A DNA stretch of 64,000 bases, from contig JBBHKE010000876.1 in NCBI GenBank assembly GCA_037447655.1, positions 1-64,000 of the forward strand. The letters are read 5' to 3'. A program made the translations under genes and the position numbers. Positions 14,250 through 25,945 of the stretch are shown piece after piece. This DNA is from Zygnema cylindricum (Eukaryota; Streptophyta; Zygnematophyceae; Zygnematales; Zygnemataceae). The notes under the pieces are model-generated. The model was not told the origin of the DNA. It was given only the letters and a program-made list of their open reading frames with translations, and made no database searches. The first letter of the stretch is position 1; every line of letters starts with the position of its first letter.

Positions 14250-15157
14250 AAATGTTGGGTATCGGATAAATTCATATCGCGATAACTTCGATATTCCATA
14301 TATCGAATATCGGTCGAGCAGACTCCTCGATATATCGTACCGGGACCAACATAAATTATCGCGATATATATCGCAAAAAATGGGTGTCCGTACAGTTTAA
14401 GTATCATACCTCGAGCGCGCACCCAAGGGTGAAAAATCGAAAAAAAAAATTACCGCATAAATATCCGAATCAGAGGTCGCAAAAGTCAAAAATTTTACAT
14501 AACCGAAACCGACCGTTTATTTTTTTTCAAAATCTGAGTAACCAACGCCCGACCGAGTTATGTCACGCTCCAAAATTGTTAAACGTTAACCGACCGGCGT
14601 TTACGAAAATAAAAGTTAACCGAAACTCGATTTCTCGCGACTATGAATAAGCCAATAATTACGATTTGTCACGTTCCCTAACATTTGTGAAATGAATAGT
14701 GTTTACTACCGTGTCAGATTTGCGATGCTTTGTCGCGTTCCCTTAGATTTGCGAAATGAATAGTGTTAGTACCGTGTCAGATTTGCGACGCTAATCATGA
14801 TGTCACGTACTTCCACGATACCAAAGAGTACAAAGTACAATAATGTTGGATTGTATGGACAGTACAGATTTTTTTTTTTTTTTTTTTGTTTTTTGGTTAA
14901 CCGACCTTAACCGACCTTTTTTTTTTTGGTGAATCAACCGACCGCAACCGCACGGCCCCCAAAATTTGGCAACCGAATCCGTTCCGGATCCGACGCGGGC
15001 GGTCGGTTAACGGTCGGTCACGGTTTCGGTTGACCGTTTGCGACCTCTGATCCGGATATTTAGCTTCTACGTACATGAATTCGATACATCGATTATCGGA
15101 CACCTAAAATTCGATAAATATCGAATATTGGCAATAGGTCTTCGATACCCAACACCG
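14250..15157. mobile_element. Family F hAT-like element (F1) with nested element G
   Basis: The ends read AAATGTTGGGTATCGG and CGATACCCAACACCG, inverted copies of the TAGTGTTG...CAACACTA ends of 15472-16368. Subterminal DNA is full of atatcgcgatat-type palindromes. The flanks share only a decayed ggctt core, so the insertion is old. Without G the element is about 320 bp, an internally deleted form. Confidence 0.7.
14471..15049. mobile_element. Element G, hAT-like, nested in F1
   Basis: 579 bp, TIR CAGAGGTCGCAAA with its exact complement at the right end, flanked by ATCCGAAT (14463-14470) and ATCCGGAT (15050-15057), an 8-bp TSD with one change. The interior is rich in accgaccg/cggtcggt. No coding capacity seen. 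Confidence 0.78.
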
Positions 15158-15471
15158 GCGGCTTCATTTGTAATTAACTAATAATGGCAAAAATGTCCGC
15201 ATCCGAAGACATTGAGTACCACAGGCTGTACTTTTTTGTCATTTTCCAGGATCTGGTGGACATTAGATGTGATCTCATTGGGTATAGAAGTGCAATATGT
15301 AATGTACTGCTTGGGAGCGGGAACTGTTTCCGAAGACAATTTAAACGTTTCGTATCGACTTTTCACCTGCCGACAACCGCTAAACGATCTGAGCTATTCA
15401 CGCGTGCGAACCGACCGCACGCGTGGACTTTTATGTTTTTTCGACATGTGCAACCTCAACTGCCAAAAAAG

Positions 15472-16368
15472 TAGTGTTGTGTATCGGTAAAAAACTTATC
15501 GCGATAACACCGATACCGATAGTTATCGGTTATCGAACGGTCAGAGGTACCGATATATCGGTCCGAGACCAACAAATTGCATATCGGCGATAACTATAAA
15601 AATATATAGTACGCATACTATATTACGTTATTAAATACTGTATTATACTATTTTCATTATATAGCGTGTCATGCCACGTGTACGATTCTGTTCCGTAACT
15701 ATTAACTGAATATTATTACGGGCAACGCAGCACAGAAAACGCTGGCCGGTTAACTGAACAAAAAAATTTTACGGCAACGTATGAAATTTACAGACAAACT
15801 GGTGAGCATGGAACGGGAAAGGACGGCGGACACAAAGTACAACGGTCGCAAAATAAAATTCTGCGCGCCGCCGGAATCGAACGGACGACTTGGAATGAAA
15901 AAGTACGAGCGGACGGCCAGCGTGAGCCCGGAATGGCTCTTTTGGCAGCTTTTGCCAAAAAAGCTGACAGATTGACACGTGGCAGGTGTCCAGTGGATCC
16001 CAAGGAATAAAGGGACAAAGCCATGGCGTCGGATGTGAAAGGTACATCGTTTTCATTGTATCCGTACCAAAACAGTACAGACGTCATGGCGGCTACTGTA
16101 CTTTCTGCATGTACGGGGAATAAGACGTACAGCTGAGTGTACATGCCGTACATTTATATGTACGGCTAGTACATTTAGCTGTACGGCACGTACATTTATC
16201 GCCGATAGTTATCGTTATCGGTGTTATCGCCAATAAGTACCCGATATTATCGGCTATTTATCGGCGATAAGACCGATAACGATATATCGAACCAATATAT
16301 CGATTATCGGGAACCCGAAAAATGGTCCATATCGGTTATCGGTAAATGCTTACCGATACACAACACTA
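15472..16368. mobile_element. Family F hAT-like element (F2), intact ends
   Basis: 897 bp, TIR TAGTGTTGTGTATCGGTAA at the left with its near-perfect complement at the right, flanked by the exact 8-bp TSD CAAAAAAG (15464-15471, 16369-16376). Both subterminal regions (15490-15600, 16195-16330) are dense arrays of cgataac/ttatcg and atatcg motifs. No transposase. Confidence 0.88.
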
Positions 16369-17144
16369 CAAAAAAGGATCGTTTGGTATTATTACAATTA
16401 TTATTAACTTTTATTAGGGTAGTTTCGCATGTGCTAAAGTTACAGTTATTTTTTGTCGTTTTCCTCCATAACTTAGAAAAAAGCGAGAAAATCCACAGCC
16501 GTACCAAAAAATAGAAATTGCCACCGTACAAGTTGCGTTACCTTGAAACTATATACGTACAGTAGTTTGTCGTCTATCGCGATAAAATTTGTCGTCTATC
16601 GCATTTCGACCCACTTTCGCGTCCTTTCAGCACATGTTCAAATTTTACATCAAATCACCTCGCGAGGTGACTTGAAACAATGTCCAATAAGGTGAGTGAA
16701 TGGGCAGACGTTGTCGCACATGTCTGAAGTTTTTAACAATTTTGTGCGCGAAGTACCAAAAAAAAATACACTGCACGTTTACAACCTGTGCGTCTGTTTT
16801 CCGTGCGCTGATTTCCGTACAGGGGGCCGTCTTTCTCAAACACACGTGTCTTCACACATACGGCGTAGTAAAAACATTGGCCACCTGTCGGCAAGTGGGA
16901 GACGAAAAACGAAACCGCATTTCTGTGCGACAGCGAAAGGTAATTTAAGGTTTCGACACGTCGACAATGTGGCGTACGGACATTACGAAGTCACAAAAAA
17001 CTGTACGGCGTGCGAGAGACGCCTCAAATTGAAGTCGAGTGGAAGTTTCGCATTGTTTAGTGTACCAACATCTAACACATTGTTTCGTACACGTCTACGT
17101 AAGTCACTTTTTTAAGTAACAAGTTATTTGCGTTTACATCCGAA

Positions 17145-17448
17145 TCATAGCTCAAAAGTAGGCATTTTTATGGTAGGTTTTTGGTCAGCCCCTTTATCGT
17201 AAGTTGTGTTATGGGCTTTTCATGTGATCTTCTTAGATCGCTACTTTGATCAGCGACCGTCCGATCGTCCGAATCTGACGGTGTAAATAATTTGTTTTGG
17301 TCTGAATGTTTTAATTGGTCCAATTTTTGGTCCGAATGTTTTAATTGGTCCGAATAGGTCCGAATACAATATGGGTCTTAAGGTCATATTGTATGTTTTG
17401 CATACAATCATATTGTATGGGCCTACTTTCACCTACTTTTGAACTATG
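17145..17448. mobile_element. Family A hAT-like MITE (A1)
   Basis: 304 bp with TIR CATAG(T/C)TCAAAAGTAGG at the left and its complement at the right, flanked by the exact 8-bp TSD ATCCGAAT (17137-17144, 17449-17456). The interior holds two copies of 'ggtccgaatgttttaattgg' and a subterminal palindrome around catattgtatg. Confidence 0.92.
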
Positions 17449-18499
17449 ATCCGAATGCTTTGAAAGCTATACAGATAATCTTTGCTAAAAACCAAAGTAA
17501 CAAGACTAAGTTTCGGTTACATGCGAAAGTACCCTTAGAGTGAAGTTCTATCAGACGTTACTGTGATTGTACGGCAAACTCTACAGACCGGGTCGATTGA
17601 GTCGATGTTCCATCACGTAGAGTCTGTAAGCCACGTGTTCTAAATTAACTGGCGCCACGTAAGCTACGATCCGATATTGAATATCTTTCAGATTTTTAAC
17701 ACCGACAAACTTAACTTCAAATCATAGTTCAAAAGTAGGTGACCACACGCCCATACAAATGCCTATTGTACGCAAAACATACAATATGCCCTTAAGACCC
17801 ATATTGTATTGGCCGCAAAATGAAATAAAATAGAAACAGGGTTGAGTTGCACATCGATCGATAGAGAATTAAACGACATGTCTAAATTTTGAAAAAAAAT
17901 CGGACAAAAAAATATATTTATGTGAGTTTTGAGGGACTTTTTATTTAAACCCTTTCCTTTGTCACCAAAGACGCCAATCCTAACTCAAAACCCTCAACGG
18001 CTCAAGATCTTACACATAAAACATCGACGGTCAATTCTCGTTGTCACCAGAGACGAAGGCGACTACAATGCTTTTCACTTTTAGAAAAAGGGCAAAGCAA
18101 AAATCTGCGAGTCATGGCGGCCGGACAGGCGAGGTTTACGCCAAGGCATGTCGTGCAGCCACGGCTGCAATGCTCTACGTCTACGATGTCACGCAATGAC
18201 ACGCGACATGCCAAACCGTTTCAAAAATTACGATGTGTCTTGCGACGTTTCAAAAAGTTTCGAAAAAATACGGTGCAGCAAAGACAAATTGTATACAATG
18301 ACAACCGTCACGGGTATTGTTGACGTATACAGTCGTCACAAACTTAAGTAACAATCTCGAGAAAATACATAGAGACACTTGAAATCCGGGTCCGCCGGAT
18401 CCGCGCTAAAATCCAAAGTAAATACGCTAAGTTATAACTACATGGGACCGTACCCTAAGTCAGAAATTAAGATTTGCTGACGTCTTAAATCCAAACGGA

Positions 18500-21085
18500 G
18501 ATCCGCCCTTAATGTACGGCCGGGCAGGCGTGTTGTTTCCGTCAGTTATCCAAGTACGGACTTTCGCCGTCTTTATTGGACGTTTCGAAAGGCGGCCTGT
18601 CAAATTCAGTTGGATTACTGGTTACTGAATATTGAATACCCGCACGAATTGCACTCTATTTACGAGGCTCAGGCGATCACCGTACAACCACCTAAATCGA
18701 CGGTCCCTAATGCGTTCAAAATAGACGGTGACGCTCAACGCGTAAGGGAGTAAAACGTTTTGACGTCTGTTTGATTTTACACAGTCGGCTGGAGCCGGGA
18801 CGGACGCAAATGTTCACTCTCTTGTGGCCTTAAGTTTTAGGGTTTTTTCTATCACCGTCAGACACCGTACAGATAGTGTATGTAAATGACGTCATGATTA
18901 ACGTTGTCAGTAAAATTTATTTTACTTTTCGCAGGTGTCGCAACCATATGTCGATAATCGAAACGGAAGGCCGTCTTTAGCCGTCGTCCGTACGTTAATG
19001 AAGGTATATTCCGTCGTTTGCCCGACTTGCTTACCCACACGAGTTCCACTCTTATTTAGGTGGATGTAGAGGTCAACGGTCAGCCTCAAATTCTTTATTT
19101 GTGTAAACCTGACCATTGGATATTCCGTTACTTTTAATGTCAAAATTGCATTTGTTTCGTGGACACGAAAAGTATTGTCACACAAATTATCTTTAAAAAA
19201 AAGATGCGAAGGTACAAGAGAGAGAGGAAGGTCTATTAGGGCTTAAAATACATAAGAACATCCAAATTACATTAGAATCAAGGTCGTTGTGGATTCGTTA
19301 CACATCTACATGTGGGCGATCGGAAAGAAACAAAGTATCGAAATATGAAGAGTTGAAACCTCCCACATTGTTGTATTCAGACAACGGACAAAACCATATT
19401 CGATGTAATTCAATGCGGCACACGACCCTTGAGTTTGTAAAGTCTTTGACTCTTTTTAATAAATGCGTAGTCAACCACCAGTATTGACCTAAATTGTATC
19501 CAACCCATGTTATATGACTTTCCTACCACTTAAATCATAAATTATATGGTATGTATAATGTATGGGCCAAATATCTCTTGAATTAAAACGATGAAAATGA
19601 CGTGAACGTTGTTACTATTGTTGTGAATGAGTGGTTAATTAAAGTCGTTATGTATTAGAAATGATTTGTGAAACCATCGGTTGGTCAATTTATCGATATT
19701 ATCAAAGTATTAACACTTGAAATATTATGGAGAACAATTTCTCTTCAACAAATAATATTGTGACAAAATACATTGATGTGTGAACTCTTTCACGCATTGC
19801 ACATGATTTCAACACATTTTTTATGAGGGCGAGTAGATATTGCTTTTGTTCTGTTTGTAAACCTCCAATTTTACTCACAAGTATTTGCAAACGTTTATAT
19901 CGACTTTGCCTCTCCCCCTCTCTCCCCAACTTCCCTTCCCTATACTTTCTCATAAAATGAAACATGACAACTTTGGAATACGTTTTTTTTTTTACATATA
20001 TAAGCCACTGAACACGAAATCGAGATCTGTCAAGTAAAAAGGCACAAACAAGGAAAACATACGGTGAAGTCGTAAAACCAATGTCGTCGATATTAATTCA
20101 GTGTGAAGTGGGATCGAGAATGCCTCGAGAAGCGAATTTGGTTGACATATTAACAAAAAAAGTAAAAAAATAAAATCGGGAAGTTTAGATGTCAGGTTAT
20201 GAGTTTAGTGATATAGATTGTGTCACAAATAAACTCATGATGTTTATAAAAACGAAAGTGTATAAGTCACAAAAAAACACGTTTACAATGTAAAATATTC
20301 CATATGCCACAAATGTGAGTGACTAATTTCGTTTTTGGAAATTGGTACTGTTAAGAAACATCGCGAAATGATTATTACTATAATTATCTTTTTAATGAAG
20401 AGAAAAAAATATAGTTAGAGTTTTTATAGGAAATAAGGGCAACAAAAGAGTACTTTTAATCAACACATATAACACTTATTGATATAGTGTGGCCAGTATA
20501 GCCGACATAGTTGTTGAAATTTGTGACATTTGGACATGTGAGAACATGTTTGCCTAATTTCCCCTTGTTTTTATTTTTGTGAATCAAATTTAAGTGTAAG
20601 TTTTGTTGTCGAGGCCACTCACCTTCTTGAGTCAAGTCCATTACATGACACAAGTTATGTACTTTCGTTCGAATGGAAGAGCCGATAATGTTTGGACTGA
20701 CACATTTTGTCCAATGCATTATTTACATTCCTCTTGAACAAGTGTATGTGACATTTATGAAAAATAAATATATAAAAAGTAACATAAAAGATAGCATATA
20801 TATTTATATTTTTGGAGGAAGAGCCTTAATTTGGGGTCGCCATTATAGTCTTATCAACACTAATTGCGTAATTTAGGGTCGCCATTAAAGTGTTATTCAC
20901 TTTAATTGCAAGTGAAGGTAGTACGGAGAAATTTCAATAAACGACAATTTTTGGTCATTAATTTACACGGGCACATAGCCATGGACGGTTGCTTTTGGAA
21001 TCTTTTTGACGCCTGTCCGATTGTATAACATGACGTCACCTTCATCATGTAAGCAAACGCTACAAGCAAGGTGTGACAAAAGAAG
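18500..21085. other. Interior of the large family A element, unassigned
   Basis: About 2.6 kb of AT-rich sequence with many tacgg/gtac words up to 19.1 kb and plainer AT-rich DNA after. Only short open frames; no transposase motif found. Confidence 0.5.
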
Positions 21086-21092
21086 TACAGTA

Positions 21093-22226
21093 CACCGCGA
21101 ATCGTAATTAGAGTAAATAACGTTAATTCGGTCGCCCTAAATTTCGCCCTATCACCTTAAATAGAACAAATGATTATAAATTTGTCATTATACTATTTAA
21201 GGTAAGGTTTAATTAGCGCAAAAAATTATAATATAGGTTCGTTTTAAATAGTGTGGAGTACGGACGACGTCCGACCGTGCAAATTGTACTTTTATAAGTA
21301 AAAAGGTACAAATATTGATTTAATATAATCGCGCTCGCACGTGAAATCGCACTAAACAAAAAAAGCAATCACATCGAAAAAATCTCGTTCGCATAACTCT
21401 CGTCCGTCGACTTCATCGTCGCCAGTGTGAACATTAACTGACATTCAGCGCAACAAATAGTACTAGCGTCATAATGACGTCAAACTATACGGACTAACAG
21501 ATTTTGTACATTTACGTAACTTAGTGTTCGTAATTTCATCGCGGATAATTATTGGCGACATAACCCAATATAGATCATAGTTCAAGAGTAAGTGAATTTA
21601 CCCATACATTATGCCTATTGTACGCATAACATACAATATGCCCTTAAGACCCATATTGTATTGGCCGCAAAATGAAATAAAATAGAAACTGGGTTGAGTT
21701 GCACATCGATTGATAGAGAATTAAACGACATGTCTAAATTTTGAAAAAAATCGGACAAAAAAAATATTTCTGTGAGTTTTGAGGGACTTTTTATTTAAAC
21801 CGTCAGATTTGGACGATCGGACGGTCGCTGATCAAAGTAGGCGATTTAAAAAGATCACATGAAAAGCCCATAACACAACTTACGAAAGGACAATCTGTCA
21901 TATTAGCGTCTGTAATTTTGAGGGCCACACTAAATAAAGCCTCAAATTGACCAACCAGGCAGTATGGGACGATAAAAAAAAAATACCACACTGCCAAAAA
22001 AATTACCAAAACATACCGACCAACCCCGTTGGTGGCTGCAAAACAACTTTCTAACACTGACCGTACACCACTCTATTTAAGAGACAACGTACTTTCATTT
22101 TTTACGGTACTTGGAAAATAGCCATAATTAGAGTAATGAAAAATATAGAATAAACTACGATATTTGCGAATTTAAAAGAAACCGGAAAGGAATTAGCCGA
22201 CAGTACGCTAATAGCGATTGGCGGTG
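21093..22226. mobile_element. Family E mariner-like element (E2), interrupted
   Basis: Left end CACCGCGAATCGTAATTAG, right end (complement) CACCGCCAATCGCTATTAG, both flanked by TA. 21093-21570 aligns with E3 (53707-53960) and the right ~150 bp with E4. A family A fragment begins at 21576. Confidence 0.75.
21576..21895. mobile_element. Family A fragment (A5) inside E2
   Basis: Starts CATAGTTCAAGAGTAAG, matches the left end of A', then continues into a reverse-complement of A1 interior (gatcggacggtcgctgatc, gcccataacacaactta). It stops about 45 bp before the expected opposite TIR. Confidence 0.7.
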
Positions 22227-23868
22227 TAGTGAACTTGAGAACCGCATATAGGCGGTGCAGTGAACTAGAGAACCGCATATAGTGTTTCCTTACGTTTTAT
22301 GCAATGTTGGGATGTTGCCTTAAATGTATTCCTTTCTTTGGCAGTTTTTAGTTTGTGGCCGGTTTGCTGGATCTGTAATCTACTTTTTTTTTTGTGGTTC
22401 ATTCACGGTAGAAATTTTGTTTGGTTGCCCGTCCGCGTTTTTTTTTTCCCGGTTTTTTTTCCCACATAATGTCATCCTACGCCGTGTCAGTTCGCTAAAA
22501 AATTTCGTCCGGCGGCGTGCGCTGTACTTTGATCTTACGTCAGATTCGGACGTTCGTACAGGAGTGTGCACGACGCACACACATACAGTATGCCTACGTT
22601 GCGCGAGTTTTGTGCAAAGTTTTGTGCAAAGTTTTGTGCGCCTACCAAAGGCCTACCATATAAAAGCCTACTTTTGAACTATGCTTCAAATATTGACTTG
22701 CGTACCGTGTACCTGCGTACGAAGTTATCATACGACAAAACTTTTATACTTTTGCATACGCCAGTCTGTACGCCAGCTCATTTTTTAGGGTTTCAATTTT
22801 CGAACATAACGAAGGTCCTTTGAGAGAAATAGTGTGACGAACAAAGTTACCGATAATAGCGTGACGAGGGAATGTTACAAAATTTCGTTTTTATTTTCGG
22901 TTGTATTTTGGAAACCGTGTGTCATGTGCAAATCTAAAGATTTTTCGTTGGTTTTCCATCATGACACGTAGCTTAATCGTCCAGCGTGTCACGATTTTTT
23001 TTTCTGTATTTGCCAACCCACCTCTTCGAGGTGGGTTGACAGTTACAGAAAAAAATGAAGCGAACTCCTCGCAGATGAACATCCGACGGCCAGTATTGCC
23101 TCCAAGACCTTCGGAGAGTATCGGCAAGATTCTCTGTCATGTTTTTTTTTCTTATAAAAACAAAATAGGCGGTACGATTTGGTACGGAGGGTCGTGGATT
23201 TTTGTAAACTACGCCACATTTCGCCTGATGGAACATCACCCTTAGTTATAATTTTTGACTCAAAGATTGACTGTAAGGGTATGTCCCCATGTACTTGTAA
23301 CTTAGCGAACTTACTTTGTGTTTTAGTGCGGACCCGCCGGACCCGGTTTTTAAGTGTCCCTATGTCTGTAAGGACGAAATCGTAACTTACGCTTGTGACG
23401 ATTGTATACGTCATCAATACCTGTGACGGTTGTCAACGTCTACAATTTGTGGTCGCATGTTATTTTTTGGAACTGCTTGTGACGTTGCATGTCTTACTGT
23501 GACATTGTAGACGTACCGCCTTCCAACCTGTGCAGTTTCACGGTTGAAGATGAGGCGCTTTGCCTTTGCGTCTCCTATCCGGTCGACGTGAAATGGCATC
23601 GGAATTTGAAGACCCCTGCAAAAAAGAAATCCGTACTGGACGAAAACAGACAAAACCAAACAAAATTTGTATTTTTATTTGTCGTATTAGAGCGCAAACC
23701 GACAATACATAGCGAATTCTGTACTTTTATTTGTCCTTAGAAATCGTATGATTTTTTTTGAAAATTACGGCAAGTGCGAATATATGTTCCTATTTGTTTA
23801 TCGAAAATACCTAGTTTTAAAACACATCGCGCATGTGTTTTAAACGTAAGGTTGAAGATGACGTTTTT

Positions 23869-24907
23869 CATAGTTCAAAAGTAGGCGTTTTTATGGTAGG
23901 CCTTTGATCGGTGCCTTTATCGTAAGTTGTGTTATGGGCTTTTCATGTGATCTTCTTAGATTGGTACTTTGATCAGCGACCGTCAGATCGTCCAAATCTG
24001 ACGTGTAAATAAATTTCTTTGGTCCGAATGTTTTAATTGGTCCAATTTTTGGTCCGAATGTTTTAATTGGTCCGAATAGGTCTGAATACAATATGGGTCT
24101 TAAGGTCATATTGTATGTTTTGCATACAATAGGCATATTGTATGGGCCTACTTTCACCTACTTTTGAACATAGTTGTTCAAATCGCGCGATTTTTTCCTT
24201 TTTTGCGATTTAAACGTATAATTCGTGACTTTTGAAAAAATCGTAAAAAAACGTGTACTGTAAACTGAAACTGAAATTTTGCGGAAACCTGTGAACTAAT
24301 TACTGTAACTGTACATTTTTTACGTGTATGTACGGAATAAAACGGAAATATGCGTCGCACTTATTGGTACTATCTGTTCAGGTCAGTGAACTGAACAGAA
24401 ATACCACGGAAGTTGTACGTTATATAATCGAAAATGTACGGACATTTTCGAAAAGAGACGTTGAACGTCACAATAATTTCGCGCGTTCAGTTTGAAATTT
24501 GTACGGGCGTCTTCTTCAATTTTTTTTGAAAGAAGACGCCATGGAACAGAGACGAAATTGTATAAAATGTTATCTTCATGGCGATCGAACCCGGGCACGA
24601 TAAGTTAGTGGCTAACCATAGGGTAAATGACAGTACTACCATTTGGTTAAGAAATTCCGTTACCAACAAACATTGTGATAAAATTTTAAAAAGTTTAATG
24701 TTTTACCGCTCATTTCACGGGAAAAACTTGCAAACTGCGTTATATGTAATAGTTTTTTGTTTTTTTATGTACGGAATAGTACGGAAGGAAATTCATTAAC
24801 GATTTTTTGCGATTTGATCAAAAGGTTCAATGCGTTTGTTACGTATAATTCGTCACGTACGGTACGTTCGCACTAATCGCCGTGAACAACTATGCTTTTG
24901 AACTATG
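23869..24907. mobile_element. Family A hAT-like MITE (A2) split by element B1
   Basis: TIRs as in A1, flanked by the exact 8-bp TSD ACGTTTTT (23861-23868, 24908-24915). Removing B1 with one TSD leaves 305 bp, the same length as A1 (304) and A3 (305). It is itself nested in Harbinger-like element K. Confidence 0.92.
24169..24894. mobile_element. Family B hAT-like element (B1), nested in A2
   Basis: 726 bp, TIR CATAGTTGTTCA with exact complement TGAACAACTATG, flanked by the exact 8-bp TSD CTTTTGAA (24161-24168, 24895-24902). It inserted 5 bp from the right terminus of A2. The B TIR resembles the A TIR in its first six bases. Confidence 0.9.
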
Positions 24908-25514
24908 ACGTTTTTTGTCGTAGAAGTGGGTCGAAAAACACAAGACGACAAATTTTCATACATCCTAAATTCGAGGATGACACAAATTGCACTCTAAAAT
25001 TTGCGATTCCTTAGTACGGTTGCAACTTAGGCAGTACGGCGCTAAGTTTTACGGCAAAACGACAGAAAAAAACCCTTACTTATGCACATGGGGACACACC
25101 CTTAGGCAGTACGGCGCTAAGTTTTACAAGAAAACGACAGAAAAAAACCCTTACTTATGCACATGGGGACATACCCTAAGAAATAAAAACACAAAAGTCC
25201 TAAACTAATAATAGCTAGATAAGGTACGATGGTTCGAGTCTTGGGAAGTACAGCATGTTATTTACCGCATGCCAGGAAACACGATCGGACGGCCAGCGCC
25301 GCCTGAAAAAAGTACAGATTCCAAAAAGGAATATCGTACGGTCAGGATAGTCTCCAAAAAACGAGGTAATAAATACATCGATGTGTGTACTGTACGGTAA
25401 AGTACTGTAACGTCCTGCCGTACCAAAACCGGCATCGTCGCTATTCGTAAATTCGAAATAAATTCGGAATCATGTCCGTACGGCCAACAACTTTGGATTT
25501 TGGGTGCACTCCAA

Positions 25515-25882
25515 ACTTCCAAAAGAGACGAAAGGGAAAGAAGGGAGAGGGAGAGGGAAGGAGAGGAGACAGGAGGGAAGTTTGAAGTTGAGAGGGAGGA
25601 AGGGAGGAAGAGGGAGGGGCGGAGAGAAGGACGGAGGAGGAGTGAGGTTTGTCGTATTATTTGCAAAAAAGTGGAAACGGGAAAAAAGATCTCGACAGTG
25701 GAAAGTGAGGGAGAAATAGTAAGTTACAGGAAGAGGGAGAGGGAGAGGGAGAGAGGTAGAGGGAGAGAGAAAGAAGGGAGAGAGGTAGAGGGAGAGAGAA
25801 AGAAGGGAGAGAGGTAGAGGGAGAGGGAGAGAGAGAGAAGAGAGAGAGGGAAAGGGAGACGGAGAGGGAGAGAAAAGATACA

Positions 25883-25929
<47 letters not shown>

Positions 25930-25945
25930 ACGAGAGAGAGAGATG
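25515..25945 (+). repeat. GA-rich purine tract
   Basis: GAGAGG/GGGAGA imperfect repeats, including a pure (GA)n run at 25891-25925. It creates spurious Ser/Leu and Arg/Glu frames. Confidence 0.9.

Larger units (their letters stand above)
17723..22683. mobile_element. Large family A element (A'), 4.96 kb, nested in C1
   Basis: The left end is CATAGTTCAAAAGTAGG, the right end its complement, with exact 8-bp TSD CTTCAAAT (17715-17722, 22684-22691). The paralogous empty site is preserved in C2 near 54836. The left 243 bp are repeated directly at 21576-21801. The interior holds mariner-like E2, a Harbinger-type end near 18466, and about 2.5 kb of unrecognised AT-rich sequence. No hAT transposase domain seen. 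Confidence 0.85.
17538..23241. mobile_element. Family C Harbinger-like element (C1) split by a 4.96 kb hAT-like insertion
   Basis: Ends GAGTGAAGTTCTATCAGACG and (complement) GGGTGATGTTCCATCAGGCG, flanked by TTA on both sides (17535-17537, 23242-23244). Removing the insertion at 17723-22683 with one TSD leaves 735 bp, matching C2 (738 bp) at 54276-56496, which is uninterrupted at this point. Confidence 0.88.
23277..25176. mobile_element. Element K, Harbinger-like, containing A2 and B1
   Basis: Perfect 16-bp TIR GGGTATGTCCCCATGT with complement at the right end, flanked by TAA (23274-23276, 25177-25179). Minus A2 (with its TSD) it is about 853 bp. Its right end holds a ~78-bp direct duplication (25028-25105 and 25106-25182). 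Related ends occur near 18466, 17534 and 47912. Confidence 0.88.

Noticed and set aside
24570-24610. tRNA-like B-box (cccgggttcgatc on the minus strand)
   Set aside because: No cloverleaf or A box at the right distance; lies inside hAT-like element B1.
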